Source: a virus
Direction: 5' to 3' (one strand)
IMG/VR virus record: IMGVR_UViG_3300042875_000637
Coordinates: 1 to 23,370 of that record
Length of the DNA: 23,370 nucleotides
Under the pieces are notes generated by a model. It did not search any database, had not been told where the DNA came from, and saw only the letters and a list, made by a program, of their open reading frames with translations. This document shows positions 1 to 9,757 of the stretch, in pieces. The position numbers and the translations under genes were made by a program. Every line of letters begins with the position of its first letter. Position 1 is the stretch's first letter.

Positions 1-2759
1 GTATTCAAGGACCATGGCCGCTCGGTGTATCTGACGTATATCGCCTTCGTGGAGTATACAAGAAAGACGCGACTGCTCAAGATATTACGTTTAACGTAGC
101 CACAGATATTACAGGATCTGGAACCGCTAACGCGTTTATTACTATCACGAATAACCCATTCGCGAACGGCGATTCTCTTCTATATTCGAATGCTGCAGGT
201 GTCGGAGTACTCGGTGGCCTTGCAAATGCTACCACATACTTTGCCGTATATGCAAATACATCTGGATTCGCACTCTCTGCTACTCGCGGCGGAGCAAATC
301 TTACACTGACTTCAAACAGTACTTCTGCTCATAAGTTTACTGGCAATACGATGTACTTCACCGAGAATACATTCGGTGTTACGGACGTCACGAACCAGTT
401 TTATATTGACTCAGGTCAAAATGAAGATTTCCTTGATATTTCGAAGCTTGTCAGAAAGCCAAGATACGATGCGCTTGCTGCGAATGATATTCTTCTTGTA
501 AAGTTTGATGCTTTCCAATCTGCGTCAGGTGTCAAGACAATCTCTTCTTATACGATCAATGACAGTGCAAATCTTGCTTCGCTAGTGAGCGACGTAAGCA
601 TTAATACGATGGAACTTCCAGAGTTCGAAGGAAAAACTGGAATTTATTATGACGTAAGAGATTGCGTAGATCTTCGTCCATCGGCTGCAAATACAATCAA
701 CTATGTGACTGATATTTCTTCAGTTGCTGCTGGTGCAAACGCTGCGTCGATTATCAATCCTACACTGCCTTCGAATACAAACTACTTCTCTTCGGCTAGC
801 GCATTTTTCCCTGTGCCTAACTCTACATTGTCTGCAAATGTAAGTTCTTATCTTGGAAGAGTTGATCGAGTTATTATCAATTCTATCGGTGGATTTGAAA
901 TAAAAGGTGGCGAACCAAGCATTTCTCCTGTCCTGCCACCGGCACAAGATAGCTCTCTTACTTTGCAAATATACAACATTCCTCCGTATCCTTCTCTTCC
1001 AGAAGTGCTTTCGACTGAGATGATTGCTATCACAGATACAAAGGTGACGAGCGCTATTTCTGGAAAAAGAAAGAATGTCTATACTATTAAGCCTTCAATT
1101 AGTGCTTCTCAAAGAACTCGCATTCAGCAACGCCGTTATACGATGTCTGATATCGGTAGCCTTGATAGAAGAATTAAAGATCTGGAATATTACGTATCGT
1201 TTACTCTTGCCGAAGCGCTCGCAAAGGCAAGATTTATTCCGAGTAGCCTCGACGCGGCACTTGATAGATTTAAGTTTGGATTCTTCGTAGATCCTTTCAC
1301 CGACTATGTTTATGCAGACATCGGAAGCCCAGAATTTTATGCTACTATTAAAAACGACCAGCTTGGTCCATATCTGAGAGAGTTAAATCTTCAGTTTAAG
1401 CCAGATGGCACAGGACAAGAAGATGGCATTCTGACACTTCCATATAACGAGTTTGTTATTGGAGAACAAAGCGTCGCGACTGCTGGACCTCTTCCAGTTG
1501 CAAATACTGCTGCAAATACTGCTGCAAATACTGTTGCAAATACAACTGGAAATGTGGTTGTTACTACTGTTACTCAAAGAATAGAATCAACAGTAGCAAG
1601 AGAAAGAAGCACCAGCGTTTCGGATTCTGGTACAGTGTTCGAAGAATTCGTTTATCGATTCAGCAGTCTTTCTGGACCAGCAGAACTTTATGTAGTTTCT
1701 CGCGACAATGCCATTTCGGCAACCGTCTATCAAGGAGCTTCAGAAAATGGTCCATGGACGGCCACTCAAACTTCTGCTTCTGCGACTTCTATTACCAGCG
1801 CAGATATTGCCAGACTCTATCAAATAAGACAATTAAATGATGGTCGTGGAGTCGAGCATGTCGGAAGCATAGAGCGTAAGTCATATCCAACTGGTATCGA
1901 TTCTGGTACTTTCCTTGAAGATCAATTTAAGATCACGTGGACGCATGATCCTGCGGCAGGCCAATATGCAAAAGTGAGAATATACAAGGGCAAGAAACGC
2001 GGTGGTCTATTTGGTGGAGAAGGTAGAACGGGAACTTATGGTTACCTTCTGCAATATCCTACAGATTCTGTAACAACTTCGACAATTACGGTAGCGAATC
2101 CAAATACGTTTGAATATACGGGCGCTGTACATAACATAAACCCGAGTTCATTTACAATTACCAATTCGTTGCTTAATTATTACGTTTTTGGCGGCGATAT
2201 TAATCAACAATACATTGCCGATTCTCAGAAGTTTGTAATTTCTGTATCTGGCTTGAAGCCGAATACAAATCATACGTTTACGTTTGATGGAGAAAACAGA
2301 ACTTCGAAGTGTTCACAAGTAAGAACATCTACAACGAATACTACTGGCCTTCGAAGCGACGAAAACGGTGTCATGACATTCGATTTTTATTATGATGCTG
2401 GTCTCGATGAAGCGGCAACTGATGTTACGGCACAAAATCGTATCATCTCTAATATTGCTGGACAAAAACGATTTGTAATTGAAAACACTGATGGAACTTC
2501 GAGAGCAGCAGGTGCAATTACTCTTGCCTACTACTCTAATCTTTCTGCTACAAATACTAATAATCTGAATGTTACTGCTTCAACCACTTCTACTTCTGTT
2601 GCACAAGCTGACGCCAGAACTAACACTCAGAGTGGTGGCGGAGGAGGTAATGCAACTGAATCAGCAGTTGATACATTCATTGATCCAAGTGGTACTTACA
2701 ACGTGCTTAGACTCGATCTTCGAAACTTTGAATCACAGATAAATTTCAATATACCATAA
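1..2759 (+). CDS. Large virion structural protein, DUF4815-like, 5' end outside the window
   Basis: The reading frame is open from position 3 with no stop, so the ATG at 351 is internal and the N-terminus lies off the left edge; 918 residues are visible. The upstream part reads GPWPLGVSDVYRLRGVY, then a beta-rich insert (about positions 90-350) with an NGD...GL..TTYF pattern common in marine phage structural proteins. Farther on, RRIKDLEYYVSF and the RFKFGFFVDPFTDYVYAD region (about 1165-1320) resemble the large DUF4815-type proteins of T4-like cyanophages. A short ANT/AANT repeat (about 1500-1545) and a Gly-rich stretch near 2636 look like linkers. It is probably a baseplate or tail-fibre-attachment structural protein; the exact role is unknown. 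The family name is from memory of motifs, not a profile search. Confidence 0.8.
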   Translation, partial: IQGPWPLGVSDVYRLRGVYKKDATAQDITFNVATDITGSGTANAFITITNNPFANGDSLLYSNAAGVGVLGGLANATTYFAVYANTSGFALSATRGGANLTLTSNSTSAHKFTGNTMYFTENTFGVTDVTNQFYIDSGQNEDFLDISKLVRKPRYDALAANDILLVKFDAFQSASGVKTISSYTINDSANLASLVSDVSINTMELPEFEGKTGIYYDVRDCVDLRPSAANTINYVTDISSVAAGANAASIINPTLPSNTNYFSSASAFFPVPNSTLSANVSSYLGRVDRVIINSIGGFEIKGGEPSISPVLPPAQDSSLTLQIYNIPPYPSLPEVLSTEMIAITDTKVTSAISGKRKNVYTIKPSISASQRTRIQQRRYTMSDIGSLDRRIKDLEYYVSFTLAEALAKARFIPSSLDAALDRFKFGFFVDPFTDYVYADIGSPEFYATIKNDQLGPYLRELNLQFKPDGTGQEDGILTLPYNEFVIGEQSVATAGPLPVANTAANTAANTVANTTGNVVVTTVTQRIESTVARERSTSVSDSGTVFEEFVYRFSSLSGPAELYVVSRDNAISATVYQGASENGPWTATQTSASATSITSADIARLYQIRQLNDGRGVEHVGSIERKSYPTGIDSGTFLEDQFKITWTHDPAAGQYAKVRIYKGKKRGGLFGGEGRTGTYGYLLQYPTDSVTTSTITVANPNTFEYTGAVHNINPSSFTITNSLLNYYVFGGDINQQYIADSQKFVISVSGLKPNTNHTFTFDGENRTSKCSQVRTSTTNTTGLRSDENGVMTFDFYYDAGLDEAATDVTAQNRIISNIAGQKRFVIENTDGTSRAAGAITLAYYSNLSATNTNNLNVTASTTSTSVAQADARTNTQSGGGGGNATESAVDTFIDPSGTYNVLRLDLRNFESQINFNIP

Positions 2760-2775
2760 GATCAACAGAGTGGTA

Positions 2776-2783
2776 GATAAATA
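2776..2783 (+). promoter_or_regulatory. Candidate T4-type late promoter (GATAAATA)
   Basis: GATAAATA differs by one base from the T4 late consensus TATAAATA. It lies in the short gap after the first structural gene, 22 bases before the ATG at 2806, in an AT-rich leader that ends with an AGAGGA ribosome-binding site. The short leader is plausible for a late transcript, but the single mismatch keeps confidence moderate. Confidence 0.4.
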
Positions 2784-2805
2784 ATAAAAATAAAAGAGGA
2801 AATGC

Positions 2806-4920
2806 ATGTCTGGCTTTAACTATATTCAAACCTTTTACGTGAATCCGCAAACAGTGGCTAACGCTCCTGAAGTCATGCTCACATCCATCGACGTATTCTT
2901 TAAAGCTAAGCCTGTGCGTGGAGCCACCGTTTCAGGTGCAGTGGCTCCTACAGTAAATGCTTGGATTTGCGAAGTAGAAAACGATTCTCCTTTTGAGACT
3001 CGTCAGCTTCGCAACTCCATGACTCTTATTCAGTATGATTTGATTAATACTTCTCAAGATGCTTCAGCGGCGACTGCCATTGGATTTCGAGATCCTGTTC
3101 GTTTGGCCACTGGAAAGCATTACGGATTAGTTCTTAAATTTAATGATCCAGGATTTGATGTATGGCAAAACGTACTCGGTGATAGACTCGTAACCGACGG
3201 TCAGATTACTAATACATTGTCTGTAGGTTCAAGAGGAACACATGGCGGAAAGCTATATGTTCCTACGAACACTTCTACTCATCGTTCACTGAGCGACAGA
3301 GATCTGAAGTTTAAGGTAAAGGTGGCCAGATACACTGCCAATAACATTACAATCAGTCTTGTAAATAAAGATTATGAATTCTTTACGATTGACAATACCA
3401 ATACAGGTGCATTTATCGGTGGAGAATACATCTATCAAGACATCGCGAATGCCAGTGGCACTGTCACAGTTTCTACGAACAGTTTGAACGTAGTTGGTAT
3501 TGCAACCACATTTACTAATCTTTTTGGCGGAGCTAAAATTTTAGTTCAAAGCGGCGGCGCAAAACAGATTCTGTCTGTCAATGCTATCACGAATGCCACG
3601 CATATGACAATTGCAAGCCTGCCAGCTTTCTCTGCTTCTGGAATCGATTATAAAGTTCCTCCTGTAGGTTTAGCTTATAACATAGATTATCCAAAGTATA
3701 AGTTGATTTTGGCAGACTCTTCAGCAAATGCTACAAACAAATTTGCGGTGAGTGGCGGTAGAATTATAGGAGAAAGATCAGGAGCAACTGCAAATATCGC
3801 TTCTATCGATAGCTATCCTGTTGATAACTTTAAGCCTTCATTCTTAATCGGCAATCCTTCTGGATCTACATTTACTCTTAACTATAAGATTGCCAACTCT
3901 GCGAATCAGTTGTCTTCTACATCAACAAACATTAATCTTCTTCAAATGAATGATACGTCGGCGACAGGATATATCTTATCTCGCTCAGTCGAAGTTGATA
4001 CCTCAAAGAGCTCGAATCTTTTTGGAGACAGAAGAAAATCAGTTGTCGCGAATCTAAATATTGCTGTGAGCAGTGCCGAAATCGACCGCTTCAGCGTTCC
4101 TTATGCAACGACTCGCGAACTTGACTTCTACTTCTATCAGAACGACATCAACAACGTTTACACAGAAACAAGAACAGTAGGACTTAGCAGCATTGCTAGT
4201 TATGATACAGAAACTGGCGCAAACGGCCTTGCTAAATCGAAGTATCTTTCAAAAGTTATTAGATTTGCCCAAGACAAATATGCAGAAGATATCGTAGTAT
4301 ATCTGACAGGATATCGTCCAGCTGGAACAGAAATCAAAGTCTATGCAAAAGTTCATAACGCGGCAGACAGAGAATCATTCCAAAGTAAAGCGTGGACTCC
4401 GCTTGTATTAAAAGATAATATCGATCGCTTTAGCTCGACAGATCCAAATGACTTCTACGAGTTTACATATGGATTTGATACTGCTCCTGAACTTCAAGTC
4501 GCTCTTCCAGGAACTGGATCAATTACATCTGGTTCGAATACAATTACTACAACAAGCGATCATTCGGCGACAGTGACTGCTGGCGACTTGATTCGAATCA
4601 AAGATCAAGACTTTGGTAATCATGAAGTGTTCGTGGTCTCGGCAGCAAATACTACTGCGATCAGCACATATCGAAACATTACAACTTCAAGTCTCGTGTC
4701 GGCCGGAGTTACAAGATCAGATATTGTTATCGATAAACTGAAGTACAGAAATATTGCATGGAACAATGTTGAAAATGATAACACTGTAAGATATGTCAAC
4801 TCAGAATATGTAGAGTTCGATCGCTATACATCGATGCAAATTAAGATCGTTCTTCTTGCAACGCAATCTCACATTGTTCCAAAGGTAGAGGCTATTCAGG
4901 TTATCGGAGTTTCCGCATAA
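2806..4920 (+). CDS. Large virion structural protein (tail/baseplate-associated)
   Basis: This 704-residue protein has an AGAGGA ribosome-binding site just before its ATG. Its opening MSGFNYIQTFYVNPQTV and the late segment YRPAGTEIKVYAKVHN followed by WTPLVLKD resemble a structural protein that sits next to the DUF4815-type protein in T4-like marine phages. Two similar beta-rich segments (about residues 215-285 and 567-638) each have a GTVTVSTNS or GSITSGSNT start followed by a 'GDLI/AKI.V...' pattern, as in repeated small barrels. No signal peptide or membrane segment is seen. The stop overlaps the next start by one base (TAATG), so the two genes are probably translated together. It likely forms part of the tail-tip or fibre network; its precise role is unknown. 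Confidence 0.75.
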   Translation: MSGFNYIQTFYVNPQTVANAPEVMLTSIDVFFKAKPVRGATVSGAVAPTVNAWICEVENDSPFETRQLRNSMTLIQYDLINTSQDASAATAIGFRDPVRLATGKHYGLVLKFNDPGFDVWQNVLGDRLVTDGQITNTLSVGSRGTHGGKLYVPTNTSTHRSLSDRDLKFKVKVARYTANNITISLVNKDYEFFTIDNTNTGAFIGGEYIYQDIANASGTVTVSTNSLNVVGIATTFTNLFGGAKILVQSGGAKQILSVNAITNATHMTIASLPAFSASGIDYKVPPVGLAYNIDYPKYKLILADSSANATNKFAVSGGRIIGERSGATANIASIDSYPVDNFKPSFLIGNPSGSTFTLNYKIANSANQLSSTSTNINLLQMNDTSATGYILSRSVEVDTSKSSNLFGDRRKSVVANLNIAVSSAEIDRFSVPYATTRELDFYFYQNDINNVYTETRTVGLSSIASYDTETGANGLAKSKYLSKVIRFAQDKYAEDIVVYLTGYRPAGTEIKVYAKVHNAADRESFQSKAWTPLVLKDNIDRFSSTDPNDFYEFTYGFDTAPELQVALPGTGSITSGSNTITTTSDHSATVTAGDLIRIKDQDFGNHEVFVVSAANTTAISTYRNITTSSLVSAGVTRSDIVIDKLKYRNIAWNNVENDNTVRYVNSEYVEFDRYTSMQIKIVLLATQSHIVPKVEAIQVIGVSA

Positions 4921-5129
4921 TGTTAGTCAAGACTGAAACTGATGGATTCATGAAAGATACTTCTACTGGAGCTTTCATAAATACAGACGATGCATCTTAT
5001 GCAAAGTTTGTAGCAGAGAGATCGAAAGCGAAGAATAGCAAAGAGCTATCGAATAGAATCAGTGCAGTCGAAGACGATCTCAAAGAAATTAAAACTCTAC
5101 TCTTACAAGTAGTGAATGGAAGAAATTAA
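4920..5129 (+). CDS. Small coiled-coil protein between structural genes
   Basis: A 69-residue protein fused by one-base TAATG overlaps to both neighbours, which is strong evidence that it is real and co-translated with them. The first half is polar; the second half (about residues 35-65, NRISAVEDDLKEIKTLLLQ) has a heptad-like hydrophobic spacing that predicts one coiled coil, probably an oligomerisation helix. Similar short helical proteins occur between structural genes in T4-like marine phages. It may be a minor virion protein or a connector/assembly factor for the fibre that follows; no family is recognised. Confidence 0.7.
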   Translation: MLVKTETDGFMKDTSTGAFINTDDASYAKFVAERSKAKNSKELSNRISAVEDDLKEIKTLLLQVVNGRN

Positions 5130-7183
5130 TGTCAAGACCAGTAGCTAATGTTGATGTAATTACCGACTCGTTCGAGGTTTGGCTCCTCGAGACCAATGAA
5201 CTTCTTCACGCGCTTTCGACAGAAATCATCACTGCAAATAGCACGTATGCAAACACGGGTAACACTGCGTTTCCAAGAACAGCTCAGCTATACGGAACAT
5301 TCGGGGCTAATAATCTCGTCGTAACAAACTGGATGAAAGGCGGAAACGTCAACGGTTCGTTTGCGAATCTCATGATCAGTACGAACACTGTTCTGAGCAA
5401 CGTGACATCGACCGAAATTCGTCTGGAAGTTGCCAATGGTTCTTCGAACACATTCATGTGGCAGTACGGTCTACATGCTGGTTTGACTGGTGCAAACCTT
5501 GTCGCTAACACAACGAAGCTGACGATTCAGTCGAACTCGACCACGAATACAACAGCAACTGCATTCGCAGTTGTTGCCGCGAATAGCACTAACACTGCTA
5601 CGATGAATCCAATTAGCTTTAGCACTGGATTGTTTGTAGCGAACACGATTCAGATTACATTAGGTGCCAATGTCACTGCTAATGCCACGAATGGTGGTAC
5701 GATCCAAGTCACAGGATCCGGAGCAGTAGGTAACAGTGTATCAAATAGCAGCGGCCTATATGTAGGCAATACTGTTACGAACAGTCAGATGACGAGTGTT
5801 CGATTCTTTGCCGCAGAAGGTAGCAATACCGTACTCGCAAACAATCAGATCATTAGCATTGCCAATACAACATCATCTGCAAATATTGATCCTATCAGTT
5901 TCAAGACAGGCATCTTTACAGCTAACACCATTCAAGTTTCACTTGGTGCCAATGTCACTGCGAATGCTACCAACGGCGGCACGATCCAAGTAACAGGAAC
6001 TGGTACGGTCGGCAATACGGTTGCAAATAGTAGTGGCCTGCATGTAGGTAATACTTTAAACTCTTCACAAGTCACATCAGTTCGTTTCCTTGCATCTGAA
6101 GGTTCAAACACCACTCTTGCAAATACTCGAATCATTAGCATCGCTAACTCGAGTGCCACTGCAAACATCGAACCGAACGCATTTAAAACTGGCATCTTTA
6201 CTGCCAATACTATTCAGATCTCGCTCGGCGCAAACGTCACGGCAAATGCTACCAATGGTGGTACAGTGCAAATCACTGGAACAGGTGCGATTGGTAACGT
6301 TGTAGCAAATAGTAGCGGAGTATTTGTAGGTAATACGCTTAACGCTTCTGAGTTAACATCGCTTCGATTCTTCACCGCAGAAGGTAGTAATACCGTTTTA
6401 GCGAATACTCGAATTGTTAGCATTGTCAACTCAACGTCGACATCTAACGTTACACCGACAGGATTCTTTGCAGGTATTGTTACTGCTAACCAAACAGTTG
6501 TTGCAGTCGGAGCGAATGTCGTTGCAAATGCTACTACGGTTCTTGTTGGGAATGCAACGTTTAATACGGCGATTGGTAATGGATCGATCACTGCATCTGC
6601 GAATCTTACCATTACGCCGACAAGCCATCTTGTTGTTGTAGGTGCTGCGACAGTCAGTTCGAACGTTGCTCTTGCAAATACGCTGACGGTTACAGGAAAT
6701 ACGAATCTTTCGAATACGCTCACTGTAACTGGAGCTACAACGCTTTCGAGTACTCTTGGAGTAACAGGAGCAACTGCTCTAGCGAATACGCTCGCAGTGA
6801 CTGGTCCTGCTACACATGCAAACATCGTGACTTTCAAGACTGAGCACGTAGTTGATATCTTTGCAAACGGAAATCTTGGAGCTACGACTGGTTCAGATCT
6901 TCTTGTCTTCGAATATCCAAAGGCAGACTATAGCACTGCTAAACTTCTCATTCAATTGAAAAATGCTGGTAATACACAGATCTCTGAAGTACTACTTGCT
7001 CATGATAATTCGACTGCGCAGCTTACAACATATGGTACGGTTTCTTCACCTGTTGCAGCTAATTCCGGAGTCAGCTTACTTGGTACTTTCTCTGCGAACG
7101 TGGCTACTGCAAACGTAAGAGTATATGTCAATCAAACAAGATCTAGCACGGCTGCAAAAGTTGTTGCTCAATTCATTAAGTAA
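5129..7183 (+). CDS. Repetitive fibre-like virion structural protein
   Basis: This 684-residue protein is rich in Asn, Thr, Ala, Val and Gly. Residues about 150-474 consist of four copies of a 94-residue unit containing ANTIQ.SLGANVTANA, a conserved G.VGN segment and a VRFF..EGSNT segment. Residues about 514-565 carry four 12-residue NTLTVTGATTLS-like repeats, a beta-spiral type shaft pattern. The last roughly 100 residues (from DLLVFEYPKADYSTAKLLIQL) resemble a globular C-terminal domain seen on many T4-like marine phage structural proteins. No cysteine or signal peptide is seen. The start overlaps the previous stop (TAATG), with GGAAGA upstream. It is likely a trimeric fibre or fibre-proximal protein; which fibre is unknown. 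Confidence 0.75.
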   Translation: MSRPVANVDVITDSFEVWLLETNELLHALSTEIITANSTYANTGNTAFPRTAQLYGTFGANNLVVTNWMKGGNVNGSFANLMISTNTVLSNVTSTEIRLEVANGSSNTFMWQYGLHAGLTGANLVANTTKLTIQSNSTTNTTATAFAVVAANSTNTATMNPISFSTGLFVANTIQITLGANVTANATNGGTIQVTGSGAVGNSVSNSSGLYVGNTVTNSQMTSVRFFAAEGSNTVLANNQIISIANTTSSANIDPISFKTGIFTANTIQVSLGANVTANATNGGTIQVTGTGTVGNTVANSSGLHVGNTLNSSQVTSVRFLASEGSNTTLANTRIISIANSSATANIEPNAFKTGIFTANTIQISLGANVTANATNGGTVQITGTGAIGNVVANSSGVFVGNTLNASELTSLRFFTAEGSNTVLANTRIVSIVNSTSTSNVTPTGFFAGIVTANQTVVAVGANVVANATTVLVGNATFNTAIGNGSITASANLTITPTSHLVVVGAATVSSNVALANTLTVTGNTNLSNTLTVTGATTLSSTLGVTGATALANTLAVTGPATHANIVTFKTEHVVDIFANGNLGATTGSDLLVFEYPKADYSTAKLLIQLKNAGNTQISEVLLAHDNSTAQLTTYGTVSSPVAANSGVSLLGTFSANVATANVRVYVNQTRSSTAAKVVAQFIK
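5579..6550 (+). repeat. Four in-frame 282-bp tandem repeats (94 aa each)
   Basis: Taking the LGANV(T)ANA codons as anchor, copies fall at 5663, 5945, 6227 and 6509, exactly 282 bp apart each time. The fourth copy is diverged and truncated. Codons differ between copies although the protein motif is kept, so this is an older duplication under protein-level selection. Confidence 0.85.
6676..6825 (+). repeat. Four 36-bp repeats (12 aa) in the fibre shaft
   Basis: The NTL.VTG.T.L. unit repeats with a 36-bp period (the acg codon of the anchor is at 6680, with equivalents at 6716, 6752 and 6788). Such short alternating hydrophobic/Gly units are typical of beta-structured trimeric shafts. Confidence 0.7.
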
Positions 7184-7191
7184 GGTAATAT

Positions 7192-8916
7192 ATGTCAGGC
7201 GCAAATAATAGATTTAAGGTTGATAACGGTCTAGTTGCTTCTGGCAACGCGATCTTCTATGATCGTGTCGACGTAGAAGCCAACGCGCACTTTAAAAACG
7301 ACTTGTTTGTTGTATCTGGTAACCTTGTAGTAAATGGTTCTCTTGTATACGCCAACGTTACCATCGGTCAAGGCGGGGTTCTTCTGATTGCAGATCAGCA
7401 GCCACTCGGTAATACTTCAAACCGTTTCAATGCTTTCGTATTTAATACGACATCTTATGGAACACTACGACCAGATGCAAACGGTGGTGCACTTGGTACT
7501 ACGACTGCTCGCTTTGATGTCTTTGCAAACAATATCACCGTTACAAATACGGTGAATTTCCCGAGTGGAGCAGGCGTTAACTCGTCGCTCTATACTGGTA
7601 CAGCAAGCAATGCTAACACCGTATACAATATCTCGGCGAATGGTATCGTAGTCAGAACTGGTACAGGAACAGGTACTACGGTATCGATTGCTTCTACGAA
7701 CGGCATTAGCGTAACAAACGGCAACGGCGTTTCTGGAAATCCTACGATTAGTTTTGTAGCGAATGCTGGTTTAACAGTAAACGCGGCAGGCGTATTTGTT
7801 GATGCATCTGCTATTACTGTCGGTACACTTCCTACATCTCGGGGCGGTACAGGCGGATCGATCAATAACCTTCTACCTACACAATCTGCTGGAACAACAG
7901 GTTTCGTCCTTGCATCAAGTGGAGCGACAGCTAACTTGGTGTGGACGCAACTTGCTGGACCTCAAGGTGCGCAAGGTGCAACTGGTGCTCAAGGTGCACA
8001 AGGATCTACCGGTTCTCAAGGACCAACTGGTGCTCAAGGCGCAGCTTCGACAGTTCCTGGTCCACAAGGCGCGCAAGGAATAACTGGTTCCCAGGGTCCA
8101 CAGGGAACAACTGGTTCTCAAGGACCACAAGGACCTTCGGTTCAAGGACCGACGGGACCACAAGGTGCACAAGGAATTATCGGACCTCAGGGACCGCAAG
8201 GAACAACTGGTGCTCAAGGTGCTGCTTCAACCGTTGCCGGTCCTCAAGGCGCCCAAGGTTTGCAAGGTATCCAAGGACCACAGGGACCGCAAGGCCTTAC
8301 AGGTGCACAAGGTGCAGCATCTTCAGTTGCTGGTCCTCAAGGTGCTCAAGGATTACAAGGCGCTCAAGGTGCAACTGGTCCTCAAGGATCTCCTGGAATA
8401 AACGGAGCACAAGGTGCAACTGGTGCTCAAGGCGCGGCAGGTTCAAGTATAACAGGTGCTCAAGGTGCAACCGGACCACAAGGTGCCCAAGGAAGTGCAT
8501 CTGGTGCTGTCGCGCCTATTCTAAGACACGTCACCGCAGGATTTACAAGTGGCGGCCAAGTTTTTGTAACAGCGACTCAACCTACTGCTTCAGCGGCTGG
8601 TGATATCTGGATTGACACTGCAGGAACTACAGGATATACACAAAGTCTCTCGTCAAATGGATGGACTAAGTTGCCAAACGGAGCAATTATTCAGTGGGGA
8701 ACAGTAACTGTTACTCCAAATACTACAGGATCTGGATCATTTCCAACATCGTTCACCGCGGTTGCCCGAGCTGTGATGAATGGCGTAGGAGATACAGGCG
8801 TATTTGGACAGGCTTCTAAAGGTGCAACCATTTTTAGTGTATCAACAACTGGTTTCAGTTGGTTTAACGGAGATGAAAGTTCTCATACCGGTTACTGGTT
8901 AGCAATGGGATATTAA
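7192..8916 (+). CDS. Tail fibre with collagen-like shaft and gp53-like receptor-binding tip
   Basis: This 574-residue protein has three parts. Residues 1-255 are a beta-rich region with [16 protein letters not shown] and a [11 protein letters not shown] segment often found in tail fibres. Residues about 256-439 are Gly-X-Y triplets of the [10 protein letters not shown] type, with Pro mostly in position X; AAST/AASS interruptions divide the shaft. Residues about 441-574 form the tip; from [10 protein letters not shown] to the final YWLAMGY it matches the C-terminal domain of gp53-like tail fibre proteins (fibre tip ending in WxAxGY). It would bind the host surface. The next gene is a tail assembly chaperone, as expected for a receptor-binding fibre. 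An AAGG ribosome-binding site overlaps the upstream stop codon. Confidence 0.85.
   Translation: MSGANNRFKVDNGLVASGNAIFYDRVDVEANAHFKNDLFVVSGNLVVNGSLVYANVTIGQGGVLLIADQQPLGNTSNRFNAFVFNTTSYGTLRPDANGGALGTTTARFDVFANNITVTNTVNFPSGAGVNSSLYTGTASNANTVYNISANGIVVRTGTGTGTTVSIASTNGISVTNGNGVSGNPTISFVANAGLTVNAAGVFVDASAITVGTLPTSRGGTGGSINNLLPTQSAGTTGFVLASSGATANLVWTQLAGPQGAQGATGAQGAQGSTGSQGPTGAQGAASTVPGPQGAQGITGSQGPQGTTGSQGPQGPSVQGPTGPQGAQGIIGPQGPQGTTGAQGAASTVAGPQGAQGLQGIQGPQGPQGLTGAQGAASSVAGPQGAQGLQGAQGATGPQGSPGINGAQGATGAQGAAGSSITGAQGATGPQGAQGSASGAVAPILRHVTAGFTSGGQVFVTATQPTASAAGDIWIDTAGTTGYTQSLSSNGWTKLPNGAIIQWGTVTVTPNTTGSGSFPTSFTAVARAVMNGVGDTGVFGQASKGATIFSVSTTGFSWFNGDESSHTGYWLAMGY
7960..8510 (+). repeat. Collagen-like Gly-X-Y repeat tract (GPQGAQG type)
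   Basis: Uninterrupted triplets encode mostly GPQ, GAQ, GAT and GTT. Repeated DNA words such as ggtgctcaaggtgc make the tract internally similar and prone to recombination, and similar words recur in the fibre gene at 12549. Confidence 0.85.
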
Positions 8917-8920
8917 TAAA

Positions 8921-9292
8921 ATGACAATTTACTACAGCCCAACAACAAAAGGTTTTTACGATACTGATTTTGGGTATCCGTCATTGCCGCAAGATATTGT
9001 TGAAATTACCGCAGAGCAACACCAGCAGTTTCTCCATGGTATGAATATGCAAAATAAAGAATTGGTTTTATCACAAGGAAATCTTGTTTTGCAAGATCGA
9101 GTCGTGGTAATTACTTGGGAACAAATTAGATCGAAAAGAAATAATCTTCTAGCTTTATCTGACTATACTCAAATGGCAGATTGGCCTGGAGATAAAACTG
9201 CTTGGGCTACATATCGTCAAACTTTAAGAGATCTTCCTCAGACTTATACAAATGCAGCAGACGTTGTTTGGCCATCTAAGCCAGGAGAATAA
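8921..9292 (+). CDS. Tail fibre assembly chaperone (Phage_tail_APC-like)
   Basis: A 123-residue protein whose C-terminal half reads WEQIRSKRNNLLALSDYTQM, then KTAWATYRQTLRDLPQTY and a closing VVWPSKPGE. This is the signature of the phage tail assembly chaperone family: R..LL..SD.TQ..D, W..YRQ.LRDLP and WP..P. The N-terminal half (YYSPTTKGFYD) resembles the N-terminus of tail fibre assembly proteins. It probably helps the fibre encoded just upstream fold or trimerise and may cap its tip. The gap to the fibre gene is four bases, so co-translation is likely. The ribosome-binding site is modest (GGGA about ten bases upstream). Confidence 0.85.
   Translation: MTIYYSPTTKGFYDTDFGYPSLPQDIVEITAEQHQQFLHGMNMQNKELVLSQGNLVLQDRVVVITWEQIRSKRNNLLALSDYTQMADWPGDKTAWATYRQTLRDLPQTYTNAADVVWPSKPGE
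9283..9288 (+). promoter_or_regulatory. Ribosome-binding site that decides the GTG start at 9296
   Basis: AGGAGA lies within the last codons of the chaperone gene, seven bases before GTG. It is the strongest Shine-Dalgarno match near this gene. Confidence 0.65.
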
Positions 9293-9295
9293 TAA

Positions 9296-9739
9296 GTGCC
9301 GCTAACGTTCCTATCTGCTAAACCTGTTAAATATTGGAACGGCTCGTCGTGGGTCGGGAGCCAAGATTTTGCCGCCGTTAAAATGTGGAATGGATCTACG
9401 TGGCAATATGTAGGAATACGTCCGTATGCAGATGTAGCCTTAGTTACTTTTAGTCCCGTGGGCGGCACAATATCATCTCCGACTTTTGACACTGCCGAAG
9501 CGTATGGTTCCCAAGCAGGTTATACTATCACAGCTTCTTCAAGCGTAGTTTGGACTTATACTGGAGGAGATGGATTTAGTGGATACGCCAGTGTTGCAAG
9601 TGGAGGAAGTGCTTCATCAATTGAACTTGTAGCAGCTTATACAGGTGGTTTCAATGAACAAACGTTTAACGTATCAGCATCAAATGGTGCAGAAACTAAA
9701 TATTGGGTGATAACTGTAACATCTTATAGTTTTGAATAA
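9296..9739 (+). CDS. Small Trp-motif / Ig-like virion protein, GTG start
   Basis: A 147-residue protein starting at GTG. AGGAGA at 9283-9288 lies seven bases upstream and no ATG fits better, and the start directly follows the double stop TAATAA of the chaperone gene. Residues about 11-40 carry two copies of a WNGS.W pattern (KYWNGSSWV and KMWNGSTWQYV), seen near the ends of various phage tail proteins. The rest is beta-rich, with an Ig-like look (VVWTYTGGDGF, then FNVSASNGAETKYWVITVTSY). No family name is certain. Its place right after the fibre and chaperone suggests a tip-associated or adhesion accessory protein. Confidence 0.7.
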   Translation: MPLTFLSAKPVKYWNGSSWVGSQDFAAVKMWNGSTWQYVGIRPYADVALVTFSPVGGTISSPTFDTAEAYGSQAGYTITASSSVVWTYTGGDGFSGYASVASGGSASSIELVAAYTGGFNEQTFNVSASNGAETKYWVITVTSYSFE

Positions 9740-9757
9740 ACATAGCGGAAGAATTAA

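Noticed and set aside
351-353. ATG at 351 as the start of the first structural gene
   Set aside because: The same frame is open without a stop back to position 3, and the upstream residues carry a recognisable structural-protein motif (GPWPLGVSDVYRLRGVY), so this Met is internal.
4976-4983. CATAAATA as a late promoter for the gene at 5129
   Set aside because: It has one mismatch, lies in the coding sequence of the 69-aa gene, and the flanking genes are joined by TAATG overlaps, which fits a single transcript.
7915-8603. Overlapping open frames on both strands in the collagen-like tract
   Set aside because: They are low-complexity shadows of the GPQ/GAQ repeats with biased composition and no ribosome-binding sites.
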